A DNA stretch of 64,000 nucleotides from the NCBI GenBank assembly GCA_033763695.1, contig JANRKB010000057.1:124001-188000 (forward strand), in the 5' to 3' direction. Every line of letters starts with the position of its first letter. Position 1 is the first letter of the stretch. The notes below the pieces were generated by a model that did not search any database, had not been told where the DNA came from, and worked only from the letters and a program-made list of their open reading frames with translations. This DNA comes from JANRKB01 sp033763695 (GTDB lineage Bacteria; Planctomycetota; Phycisphaerae; Phycisphaerales; UBA1924). The translations under genes were made by a program, and so were the position numbers. Of the stretch, positions 45,141 through 52,657 are shown one piece after another.

Positions 45141-45599
45141 TCAGCGAGATGCCAGCGGCGTACACACGTTGCCGCTGCGGGTGTAGCGCGGCACGCTCGA
45201 GTCAGCCGCCAGCGACCACAGTTCGATGCCGCCGGCGATCGACTTGGCACGCGGCGCGATCCCCTGCTCACGAAGAAAGAGCGCCGCCTTCAGCGAGCGC
45301 ACGCCGTGGTGACAAAGCGTCAACACCTCGGCGTCCTCGGGAATGTCCAACTTCTCCGCATGGCTGGGGAACTGATCCAGCGGCAGGTGGATCGCTCCAG
45401 CCACCCGGGCGACCTTGAGCTCCTCATCGAGGCGAACATCGATGATGATCAGTTGCTTCGGGTCCGAACGTGCCGCAAGCCGGGCCGCGGCATCGCGCGG
45501 CGTGACTTCCAGTTCGGCATTGAACGGATACTTCGGCGGCAGGCCGCGAGCATCGAGCATCGGGCCAGCGTTCGGATTGTTTGGGCTCGGGTCGGTCAT
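45141..45599 (-). CDS. Rhodanese-domain protein
   Basis: 152 residues from the ATG at 45599. Single rhodanese domain: LIIIDVRLDEELKVARVAGA, HLPLDQ, and the active-site loop with Cys96 in LTLCHHGVRS, then LKAALFLREQG and AKSIAGGIELWS. The CHHGVRS loop is of the molybdopterin/ThiF-rhodanese type rather than classical thiosulfate sulfurtransferases. Likely handles persulfide sulfur in the cytoplasm. Upstream of the antiporter gene by 23 bases, although a functional link is not obvious. Confidence 0.93.
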   Translation of the reverse strand: MTDPSPNNPNAGPMLDARGLPPKYPFNAELEVTPRDAAARLAARSDPKQLIIIDVRLDEELKVARVAGAIHLPLDQFPSHAEKLDIPEDAEVLTLCHHGVRSLKAALFLREQGIAPRAKSIAGGIELWSLAADSSVPRYTRSGNVCTPLASR

Positions 45600-45739
45600 T
45601 CGGGGTCAACAGTAGCGCGATCGCGAGAGCTCCTGCAATCGCCGATAAGACCGATCACGATCATGCGCGGCTTGGTGTGCCGCGTGAACCTGGGATCCGC
45701 GCCGCCGGTATCCACAGAACGCCACCGCCGAGGAACGCC

Positions 45740-47356
45740 ATGAGACCACTTGCCAAAGCCCGGCTGAACGCCCCCGCGAACCACCGCATGTACGCCCGCA
45801 CGCAAGGGCAACGGTTTCTTCGTCGTGGCACCATTCTCGTCCTGACTGCTGGTCTTGCACTCAGCCTCGGCATCGTTCAAGCCCAGCCCCAGCCAGCGCC
45901 GCCGCTCCCGACCGACCCCAGCGCACATCTTGAGATGTTGATGAGCGAGGGCAAGTGGGCCGACGCTGAGGCGTTCACCCGTCGACTGCTTGAACTCAAG
46001 CCCGATGAGTTCACGCTGCACTACAACCTCGCGTGCGTACTGGCCCATCAGGGGCGTTCCGCCGAGGCGATCACGGCACTCAAGGCCGCGATTGAGCGAG
46101 GCTTTGATGATGTGCGGCAACTCCAGCGCGACCCCGACTTGGTTGCCGTTCGAGACACTCCCGAGGTTCGCCAACTGATCAGCCGCTGGCCTGAGATCCT
46201 CGATGCCCGCCGCCAGGCGAATGAGGCAGCGTTCCCCAACGTCTTCAAGGAGAAGTACGAGCGTGTCGCCGAGGACGCGCGACGCATCGTGTACTTCTCC
46301 GCCTTTGAACCGGCGGTCACGGCCCAGGCCCGGCGCGAGCTTGATGTGCTCGCGACCTGGGCCGAAAAAACGCTTTTTTCAGGCCTTTTTGAGCCTTCCC
46401 AGGCCGCGCTCGATCCCTGGGTGATGGTGACGCTGCCGCGCCGCGACGACTTTCGTCGCTGGTCTGTCGCGTCCTTCGGCCCCGCGGCGATGATGGGTTT
46501 CTCCACCATCGGCGGACAGTATCTGCACGACACCAAGCAACTGGTCGCGCAGGATCTGGGCGCGACGTTGCGGCACGAGTTCCTGCACGCGCTCCACTGG
46601 CGCCACATGGACCGCCTGGGGCAGAAGCACGCCTTCTGGATTCAGGAGGGCCTGGGCTGCCTCGTTGAGGACACGGATCTCCAGCCCAACGGCACACTCG
46701 TCGCGGCCCCGTCGTGGCGCACCAACACGGCAAAACGGCGCGAGCGTTCGGCGATCCTGATGCCGCTCGAGAAACTCTGCGCCATGACGCGCGAACAGTT
46801 CGTGCATCCATCGCAGGTGATGGGCAACTACGCCCAGAGCCGCACGTTTTTCATGTATCTGCAAAGCCGCGGGCAGCTCAGCGCGTGGTACTCGGACTAC
46901 GTGGCGCACTTCGCCGACGACCCCACGGGCGCGACGACGACGCGGCGTGTGCTGGGCGGCTCCGACACGGCCTCATGGGACGCCATCAATCGCGCCTACC
47001 GCCTCTGGGTCCGGACCATTCCCGATGTCGCTGAGGAGATCGCCGTCGGCAAGGCCAGCCTCGGTGTCACTGCTGAATCTGGCGAGGGCGACGGCGTGCG
47101 CCTGGTGGAAACCCCGACAAAGGCTCAGTTCCCGGAAGACCTTGCACCGGCCGCTCGTCTGCGCCGGGACGATGTCATTCTTTCGATCGACGGCCGCCCG
47201 ACCCGCGACCTGGCCGAACTGGTGCGCGTACTCGACGGCAAGCAGGTCGGCGATGTCACTGCGATCGAGTTCCGACGCGGCAGAGAAGTCCTCGCCTCGC
47301 GGCTGGTACTGATTCCCAAAGCTCCGCCGAACCCGCGATCGCTGATCGGGCCGTAA
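45740..47356 (+). CDS. Secreted TPR - metallopeptidase - PDZ protein
   Basis: 538 residues from the ATG at 45740, preceded by GAGGA with a 5-base gap. It has a signal anchor (GTILVLTAGLALSLGIVQAQ), two TPR-like helix pairs at about 63-120 (KWADAEAFTRRLLELKPDEF, LHYNLACVLAHQGRSAEA), a middle domain with the zinc peptidase motif HEFLH at 279-283 and a downstream glutamate in FWIQEGLG (303), which is the HExxH...E layout of gluzincins, and a C-terminal PDZ domain (about 455-525; LRRDDVILSIDGRPTRDLAE). It probably processes or controls proteins outside the cytoplasm. The substrate is unknown. It diverges from the rhodanese gene. Confidence 0.85.
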   Translation: MRPLAKARLNAPANHRMYARTQGQRFLRRGTILVLTAGLALSLGIVQAQPQPAPPLPTDPSAHLEMLMSEGKWADAEAFTRRLLELKPDEFTLHYNLACVLAHQGRSAEAITALKAAIERGFDDVRQLQRDPDLVAVRDTPEVRQLISRWPEILDARRQANEAAFPNVFKEKYERVAEDARRIVYFSAFEPAVTAQARRELDVLATWAEKTLFSGLFEPSQAALDPWVMVTLPRRDDFRRWSVASFGPAAMMGFSTIGGQYLHDTKQLVAQDLGATLRHEFLHALHWRHMDRLGQKHAFWIQEGLGCLVEDTDLQPNGTLVAAPSWRTNTAKRRERSAILMPLEKLCAMTREQFVHPSQVMGNYAQSRTFFMYLQSRGQLSAWYSDYVAHFADDPTGATTTRRVLGGSDTASWDAINRAYRLWVRTIPDVAEEIAVGKASLGVTAESGEGDGVRLVETPTKAQFPEDLAPAARLRRDDVILSIDGRPTRDLAELVRVLDGKQVGDVTAIEFRRGREVLASRLVLIPKAPPNPRSLIGP

Positions 47357-47525
47357 GCACGAGGTCAAGAGAGACAGCAATCTGGTTCCGCGCAGACCAT
47401 CTGCTCGCGGCGGTGGCTCTATTCGATCACCTGGATGTCGATCGCCTTGGTGACGGGCGTTGGGCCGCGATGCCGCCGGACTGGAGCGTCTGTCCGACTG
47501 CACACGGTGCCGCGAGATCGCAAGA

Positions 47526-47563
47526 GCAAAAAAGAAGTCCCCGCCCTTTCGGACGGGGACTTT
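47526..47563 (-). terminator. Rho-independent terminator
   Basis: On the minus strand AAGTCCCCG / CGGGGACTT (9-base stem, plus-strand arms 47535-47543 and 47554-47562), then CTTTTTTGC. It ends the PEP-CTERM-like gene at 47633. It may also act on the convergent peptidase gene. Confidence 0.9.
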
Positions 47564-47632
47564 GGAATCAGGACATCCTCGTCTCAACCGCGGCAGAGCC
47601 GAGGAAGAGAGTCGGGAACCGTGCAGCCGAAC

Positions 47633-48334
47633 TTAGCGGCGGCGACGGCCAGCGACCAGACCACCGAGGCCGACGAGGGCCAGCGTGCCCGGGGTCGGGA
47701 CGACGGTGATCAGAGCGCCTTCAACCGAGCCGCTCTCGCGGAACGAGGTGGAGGTCGAACCAGCAGCCGCGTGGAACGCGAAGGCGCCGACGGGGTTACC
47801 CGTGCCGGTGCCCTGAGCAGCCGACACGCGGCCGCCGATGCCGAGGGTCGAGCCGAGGGCGCGACCAGCGCCGACGGTGATCGACCAAGAGCCGATGACG
47901 GCGGGGTTGGCGGTGCTGTAACCAGCGCCAGCCGAGGCGGGGGCGTTCTGAGAGAAGCTCAGGAAGCCGATCGTCGTGCCTGCACCAGCGAGACCAACGA
48001 GCAGGTTGCTGCCGCTGGCGCTGCTGCGGAGGGTGCCACCCGAGCCGAAGATGAAGGGGGCAGTGCGGAGGTTGTTGGCGCCCGAGGAAACGATGTTGTC
48101 GCTGCCGTCGACGTTCGAGTACTGCAGCTGGGCGAGGGTGCCCGAGAAGCCGTACGCGGTCGAGCCGGTCCAGTCAACGACCATGCGGACCTGAACAGCC
48201 GAGCCAGCGAGAACCGCAGCGCTCGAACCCCAAGTCGCGCCACCGTCGGTGGAGACCTGGAAGCTGAGCTTGGGGGCGGCGGTGGCGACGGACGCGATGC
48301 CAGCGAGGGCAACAAGAGCGAAAACCTTCTTCAT
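47633..48334 (-). CDS. Secreted PEP-CTERM-like protein (VSTDGGATW family)
   Basis: 233 residues from the ATG at 48334, with AGGAGAGAG just upstream. Signal peptide MKKVFALVALAGIASVATA; mature domain opens PKLSFQVSTDGGATWGSSAA and continues VQVRMVVDWTGSTAYGFSG, aligning with the protein at 14236. The tail PGTLALVGLGGLVAGRRRR is the exosortase-type sorting signal. It has a strong sigma-70 promoter and its own terminator, so it is monocistronic and likely well expressed. Biological role unknown. Confidence 0.88.
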   Translation of the reverse strand: MKKVFALVALAGIASVATAAPKLSFQVSTDGGATWGSSAAVLAGSAVQVRMVVDWTGSTAYGFSGTLAQLQYSNVDGSDNIVSSGANNLRTAPFIFGSGGTLRSSASGSNLLVGLAGAGTTIGFLSFSQNAPASAGAGYSTANPAVIGSWSITVGAGRALGSTLGIGGRVSAAQGTGTGNPVGAFAFHAAAGSTSTSFRESGSVEGALITVVPTPGTLALVGLGGLVAGRRRR

Positions 48335-48405
48335 GACTCTCTCCTATGGGAAACGTGAGAACGACCCGATACCACCCCGCACGCGGAAACACGAGGTGTG
48401 GGCAC

Positions 48406-48434
48406 AATCTAGTGGATAAACCCATCCCTGTCAA
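48406..48434 (-). promoter_or_regulatory. Strong sigma-70 promoter of the PEP-CTERM-like gene
   Basis: On the minus strand TTGACA (48429-48434), exactly 17 bases, TAGATT (48406-48411). The predicted leader is about 65 bases. This is the best match to the housekeeping consensus in the window. The rest of the 48335-48646 gap has nothing else I can support. Confidence 0.8.
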
Positions 48435-48646
48435 GCAAAATGTTGTCTGAGATTGCGCTTCGACTGAAAAGTTCTCGTGAAGACCCCTCTGAAACAGCGC
48501 AAAGGCATCCTTTGACGCCCATGGATGGGTTTCGTTTGGTTATCCCGTGGGGTCGGACCTACGCCGTCTGCGCGATCGCAGGCCGCACATCCGCCTGGAA
48601 TCGCGTCAAACGCCGATTCCGCAGCGGTTCGCCAGATTCACATGCG

Positions 48647-49777
48647 TCAGAACGATGAGATGTCGGCCGCATCACGCTGACTGCGGTCCACAATCTGTTC
48701 CACATCAGCACTGCTGACCCACGGCAACAGCTCAATCTTGCGCCTCAACGCGTCCGGGAATGGCTTCCCCTGCCGCTCGTGAGCCGGACGACTGCGCCAC
48801 AGCCGATGCATCCACAGATATTGCTCGGGCGCGCGCCGGACCATCATCTCAATCGCGCGCCGATAGCGTGCCGTCAAATAGAACAGCGGATCCGGATGCG
48901 TGCTCCACTCTGCGGGCCCAAACACATCCGTCGTCTCGACGGCATAGCGCATGGATGGCGCACCATCAAGAACCGGCCCGACCGGAAGAGGATGACGCGG
49001 CAAGACCTCACCGGGTTGCAGACGCCGCGCGCAGCCGCAGATGATTGTCGCGTTGAACTGCATCGCGAGCAGGCCGATCGACTTGTACGTGCTGGTGAGG
49101 CGGCCAAAGAACGGCACGAACACGCCGCGATCGCCGCCATTTTGATCTGCGACAAAGCCCGCGGGAACGCCAGCCCCCACAACAGGCGGAAGGGCTCGGA
49201 CCGCGCCGAACTTGTTGACGAGCGTCAGGCCACGCCGCTCGCGACTCGTACGCACCCATTCATCCAGCGGCTTGAGATCCAGCGGGCGATAGACCGCGTG
49301 CATCGGGAAGCCGAGCATGGCGATTGAGTAACCGATGAGCTCCCAGTTGCCGCAGTGTCCGGTGATGAGGATGCAGGGCTTGCCTTCAAGCAGCGGACGA
49401 ATCGCGGGAATGATGTCCGTGAGCGAGAGATGGCGCAGCCAGCCGTCGTGGTTGATCTGTCGCGTGGTGTATGCGAGTTCGGCACCGAGCTCGAAGAGAT
49501 GCTCATAGCCGCGGATCGCATAGACGCGCCGGCGTTCTTCGTCCCAATCGGGATAGGCAATCGCCAGATGATCCATCGCACGCTTGAGCCGCTTGCGATT
49601 GAAGGGGGCGGCGGCGAATCCGCGGGCGATGCCGCGCGCGAGGTTGGTCGCGGTCGGAAGTCCGACGGCCAGCGCGGGCGTGAATGCAAGCCGGATCGCC
49701 ATCGAGAGCGGCGTCTGCATCATCCGCGGGAACGGCTTCTTGGGCTTCTTGATGTGTTTCGCGGAATTGTTCGCCAT
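48647..49777 (-). CDS. Lipid A biosynthesis acyltransferase-like protein (LpxL/HtrB family)
   Basis: 376 residues from the ATG at 49777. Membrane-associated acyltransferase with the H-x4-E motif in CILITGHCGNWELIGYSIAM, then YRPLDLKPLDEWVRTSRERR and GVPAGFVADQNGGDRGVFVP, FFGR, all typical of the LPLAT family that adds secondary acyl chains to lipid A. The N-terminal basic stretch and a hydrophobic helix (LAFTPALAVGLPTA) attach it to the inner membrane. It supports an LPS-like outer membrane in this organism. Not in a recognisable lipid A operon. Confidence 0.92.
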   Translation of the reverse strand: MANNSAKHIKKPKKPFPRMMQTPLSMAIRLAFTPALAVGLPTATNLARGIARGFAAAPFNRKRLKRAMDHLAIAYPDWDEERRRVYAIRGYEHLFELGAELAYTTRQINHDGWLRHLSLTDIIPAIRPLLEGKPCILITGHCGNWELIGYSIAMLGFPMHAVYRPLDLKPLDEWVRTSRERRGLTLVNKFGAVRALPPVVGAGVPAGFVADQNGGDRGVFVPFFGRLTSTYKSIGLLAMQFNATIICGCARRLQPGEVLPRHPLPVGPVLDGAPSMRYAVETTDVFGPAEWSTHPDPLFYLTARYRRAIEMMVRRAPEQYLWMHRLWRSRPAHERQGKPFPDALRRKIELLPWVSSADVEQIVDRSQRDAADISSF

Positions 49778-49886
49778 CGGAAGGTGGCCAGCAGCGTGAT
49801 CGACCAGGAAAGCAAAGAGCCACGCCGCGTGTGCGACGTGGCCCTGATGAGATCGGGGCGTTGGCTCCCGCCCGGGGGGAGCGTGA

Positions 49887-51272
49887 TTACTTCGCGCCAG
49901 CAGGGACCTTGCCGATCAGCGTGTACAGGCGATTCTCATTGAGGATCGGCACGCTGGAGCTGATCGCCTGCTTGTACAGGGCGTCGTAGCGCTGGACGAC
50001 CTTGTCCTGGCGGATGTATTCCTGCATCACTTCGATCGGCTGATCGGGCGTGGGCTTGGGGGGCAGAACGGGCTTGCTGCCCAGCACGAGGAAGTCGACA
50101 TCGCCGGTGATGTCGTCTTGAACCTTCGCACCCCACGACTCGATCAGAGCGGTGAGATCCGCACGCTCGGCCGGGGTGGCTTCGCCGTCGCGATTGGTGT
50201 CGAACGCGCCGAAGACGACGAACTTGTACGTCTTGTTGGGGTCATAGACCGCGTTGGCGACAACGTCGCCGCGGACCACGGGCTGGCCCTTGGCCTCGCT
50301 GATGATGCGGCCGGTCGAGGTGTCTTCGCCGATGCTGATGAGTTCGATGGTGGCCTTGCCGGGGACGTACTCGCCGGTCTTGGGGTCCTTGCGGATCGCC
50401 GACGCGTTGGCATAGACCGTAAAGCTCATCCCTAGCACGGCCTTCTGACGACGACCAATGTTGATGAAGACCTGGCGCTCGCCGGGGTTGATGCCGATGA
50501 CGCCAGCGTCGACCAGCGATTCCTCGGCCTGACCACGCAGCAGTTCGCTGCCCTTCTCATCGCGGAATCGCTTGAGCTGGTCGAGCAGGACAAGGTTCTC
50601 CTGCTGGAGCTTGTCGATCTGGGCCTGGAGCTCAAGAGCCCGCGACTTGCCCTCGGCGACGGCGTCCTCGATGCCCTTCTTCTGGCTGGCGATCACCTTC
50701 TCGCCACCCGAGCGGTACTGGTTGATCTCATCCTTGTAGCGGCCGATCTCGGCGTTGAGGCCGTCGACCATCTCCTTGTAGCGGGCTTCGATTCCGGCGA
50801 CGCGGGCGGCCTCATTCTGCTGGTCGGCGAGGGCGGTCTTGCGAGCCTCCTCTGCCTTGGCGTTGGCGTCGGTCAGCGATGCGATCTTGGCCTTCATGTC
50901 GTTGAGCGACACGAGGAGCGGAGCTTCGCTGCCGGTTGCGGCCTTGGCCTTTTCAGCCAGTGCGGCGGGCTTGTCGTTGCGATTGCCGCTGACGACACGG
51001 GCGGTGTCCTGCAGCGAGTCGACGAGGAAGCCGGTGAGCGACTTGCCGCCCGACTTCTTGGCCTCGGCGAGCAGGCCGCGGATGTCGTCACGCTCTCGCT
51101 CACCCTGGCGGATGAACTCTTCGCTGGACAAGCCGGCGGCGTTGAGCTTTTCCTTGACGTTGTTGTACTGGGCGAAGAAGACGGCGGAAGTGATGAAGAG
51201 TGCGAGCGAGGTGACGCTGAGCACACCGATCGTGATTCCAACGCCAACGCTCGAAGAAGTCCGACCCGCCAT
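49887..51272 (-). CDS. Membrane-anchored coiled-coil protein with BRCT domain
   Basis: 461 residues from the ATG at 51272. One N-terminal membrane helix (VGVGITIGVLSVTSLALFIT), then about 200 residues of charged coiled coil (QNEAARVAGIEARYKEMVDG, LELQAQIDKLQQENLVLLDQ). A beta domain follows (GERQVFINIGRRQKAVLGMS, FTVY, GKATIELISIGEDTSTGRI). The last 110 residues match a BRCT domain: YKFVVFGAF, LTALIESWGAKVQDDITGDV, DFLVLGSKP, and ALYKQAISSSVPILNENRLY, TLIG. An EF-hand-like loop DTNRDGEATPAE sits in the first BRCT loop. The function is unknown; the layout suggests an envelope scaffold with a protein-binding tip. Confidence 0.82.
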   Translation of the reverse strand: MAGRTSSSVGVGITIGVLSVTSLALFITSAVFFAQYNNVKEKLNAAGLSSEEFIRQGERERDDIRGLLAEAKKSGGKSLTGFLVDSLQDTARVVSGNRNDKPAALAEKAKAATGSEAPLLVSLNDMKAKIASLTDANAKAEEARKTALADQQNEAARVAGIEARYKEMVDGLNAEIGRYKDEINQYRSGGEKVIASQKKGIEDAVAEGKSRALELQAQIDKLQQENLVLLDQLKRFRDEKGSELLRGQAEESLVDAGVIGINPGERQVFINIGRRQKAVLGMSFTVYANASAIRKDPKTGEYVPGKATIELISIGEDTSTGRIISEAKGQPVVRGDVVANAVYDPNKTYKFVVFGAFDTNRDGEATPAERADLTALIESWGAKVQDDITGDVDFLVLGSKPVLPPKPTPDQPIEVMQEYIRQDKVVQRYDALYKQAISSSVPILNENRLYTLIGKVPAGAK

Positions 51273-51278
51273 ATTCAC

Positions 51279-51655
51279 TGACTCCAGAGGGGGGAGGCAC
51301 CGCCTCCGCCGGGAAGTCCTCGCGACCCGCGTCGGCCGAGGACAAATTCACACACTGCCAATCGACCCGCCACACGACCCCGTTGTCTCTGCCCGGAGCG
51401 GACTCCGAGCCCGACACGAGGGCCTCCCGGCGTCAACTTGATCAACGCGGGAGGAAGAGTGTCGCGTCCGGGCAAGTGTACGTCAAGCGGGACGGGCATG
51501 TTGCGGGCCGGATTCCCAAACCGGATCGAGAAACGACAATCGTCGCGCAAAGCGAGCGGCGGAATGCGCATGACTTGCCGCCGGCAGTGCTGGAACGGGG
51601 CGCGATACCGGCGAATGGCGCGTGAGCATCAGGAGAGCCCGGATCGCGGGCCCCG
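51279..51655. other. Intergenic region upstream of the BRCT-domain gene
   Basis: A gap between the start of the BRCT-domain gene and the terminator of the RRM gene, both on the minus strand, so it should carry the promoter of the former. No clear hexamer pair or repeat is seen. Confidence 0.4.
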
Positions 51656-51689
51656 GGAAAAACAACGTCGGCGTCTTTCGACGCCGACG
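51656..51689 (-). terminator. Rho-independent terminator of the RRM gene
   Basis: On the minus strand CGTCGGCGTC / GACGCCGACG with a GAAA loop, followed by TTGTTTTTCCC. The stem is perfect and the tetraloop is of the GNRA type. Confidence 0.92.
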
Positions 51690-51765
51690 CGAGAAATCGG
51701 GTTGTCGCCGCGATCAGGCGGCGTGATTTCAAGAGACGAAAGTGTGACTGCCAGGAAGCCGGGGC

Positions 51766-52143
51766 TTACCAGCCGCCGCGCTCGCCGCGATCGCCACCGC
51801 GGCCACCGCCGCCGAAGCCACCGCGACCACCGCCGCCGCCGCCGAAGCCGCCGCGACCGCCGCCGCCACCGAAGCCACCACGACCGCCGCCGCCGCCGCC
51901 TTCACGCGGACGGGCTTCGTTGACCGTGAGGTCGCGACCGTTGATGTTCTTGCCGTGGAGCGCGTTGATGGCGTTCTTGGCATCGTCGGCGTTTGCGAAC
52001 TCGACGAAGCCGAAGCCGCGCGGGCGGCCGGTTTCGCGATCCATGACCAGCGACGCGCTGGTGACTTCGCCGTGGGCGGAGAAGAGTTCACGGAGTTCGG
52101 CTTCGGACGTGCTGAAGGGGAGATTACCGACGTAAAGCTTCAT
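51766..52143 (-). CDS. Glycine-rich RNA-binding protein (RRM)
   Basis: 125 residues from the ATG at 52143 (MKLYVGNLPFSTSEAELREL). One RRM with RNP2 LYVGNL and RNP1 RGFGFVEF, then a tail of about 40 residues of Arg-Gly and Gly repeats (GGGRGGFGGGGGRGGFGG) ending RGERGGW. This is the bacterial RbpA/RNP type known from cyanobacteria and planctomycetes, often cold-induced. It binds single-stranded RNA as a chaperone or regulator of mRNA. A strong terminator follows. Confidence 0.94.
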   Translation of the reverse strand: MKLYVGNLPFSTSEAELRELFSAHGEVTSASLVMDRETGRPRGFGFVEFANADDAKNAINALHGKNINGRDLTVNEARPREGGGGGGRGGFGGGGGRGGFGGGGGGRGGFGGGGRGGDRGERGGW

Positions 52144-52657
52144 CGCTTTTCTGCCTTGCCCGACAAACCTGATTGATTGGACCGGTGCTGGACTCGGGCA
52201 AGCCAAAGCGTCGGGAGACCTGACAGGACTCGACCGACAGAGGCCGGGACCGGAGCAGAGATCACGAGTGACTATAGGCGGGTCAAGCCCCCCGCGTCGG
52301 AGGGGTGACGCGGTGGGCCGACGGCTGGACTTGAGGATCGTTGGCCCGGCCAAAGAATCGCGCGAGAGCCTCCCCACTTTTCCCAGTTTCAAGCATGCCG
52401 TTTGCGGGGGCCGATGAGACTGTCGTGGCGAGGTGTCCCCTCGCCCCGGGCTGGAGGTCCGCTGGTTTCTTACTCCCGCAGGATGCGGGGCGGCACAGGT
52501 CGGTCGTGCGGGCATGGTCGCCCGGCAACCGGCACACCGTTTCTGGCGCGTCTCCCGCCCGGCTTCGCGTTGGCCTTTGTGGCCCGCGTGAAGACGCGAT
52601 TGACCCCGACACGCTCCGCTCGCGCGGCGTGGCGGGGCGCTGGGCAAGGAGTCGCCG
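52144..52657. other. Intergenic region between RRM and ParA-CBM48 genes
   Basis: A 514-base divergent gap. The RRM frame stays open upstream of 52143, but the translation is not family-like. It must hold both promoters. I see no palindrome, tRNA or riboswitch-like structure here. Confidence 0.45.

Noticed and set aside
51780..51900. Dense GCC/CCG repeat tract, at first sight a satellite
   Set aside because: It is the codon pattern of the Gly-Arg tail of the RRM protein.
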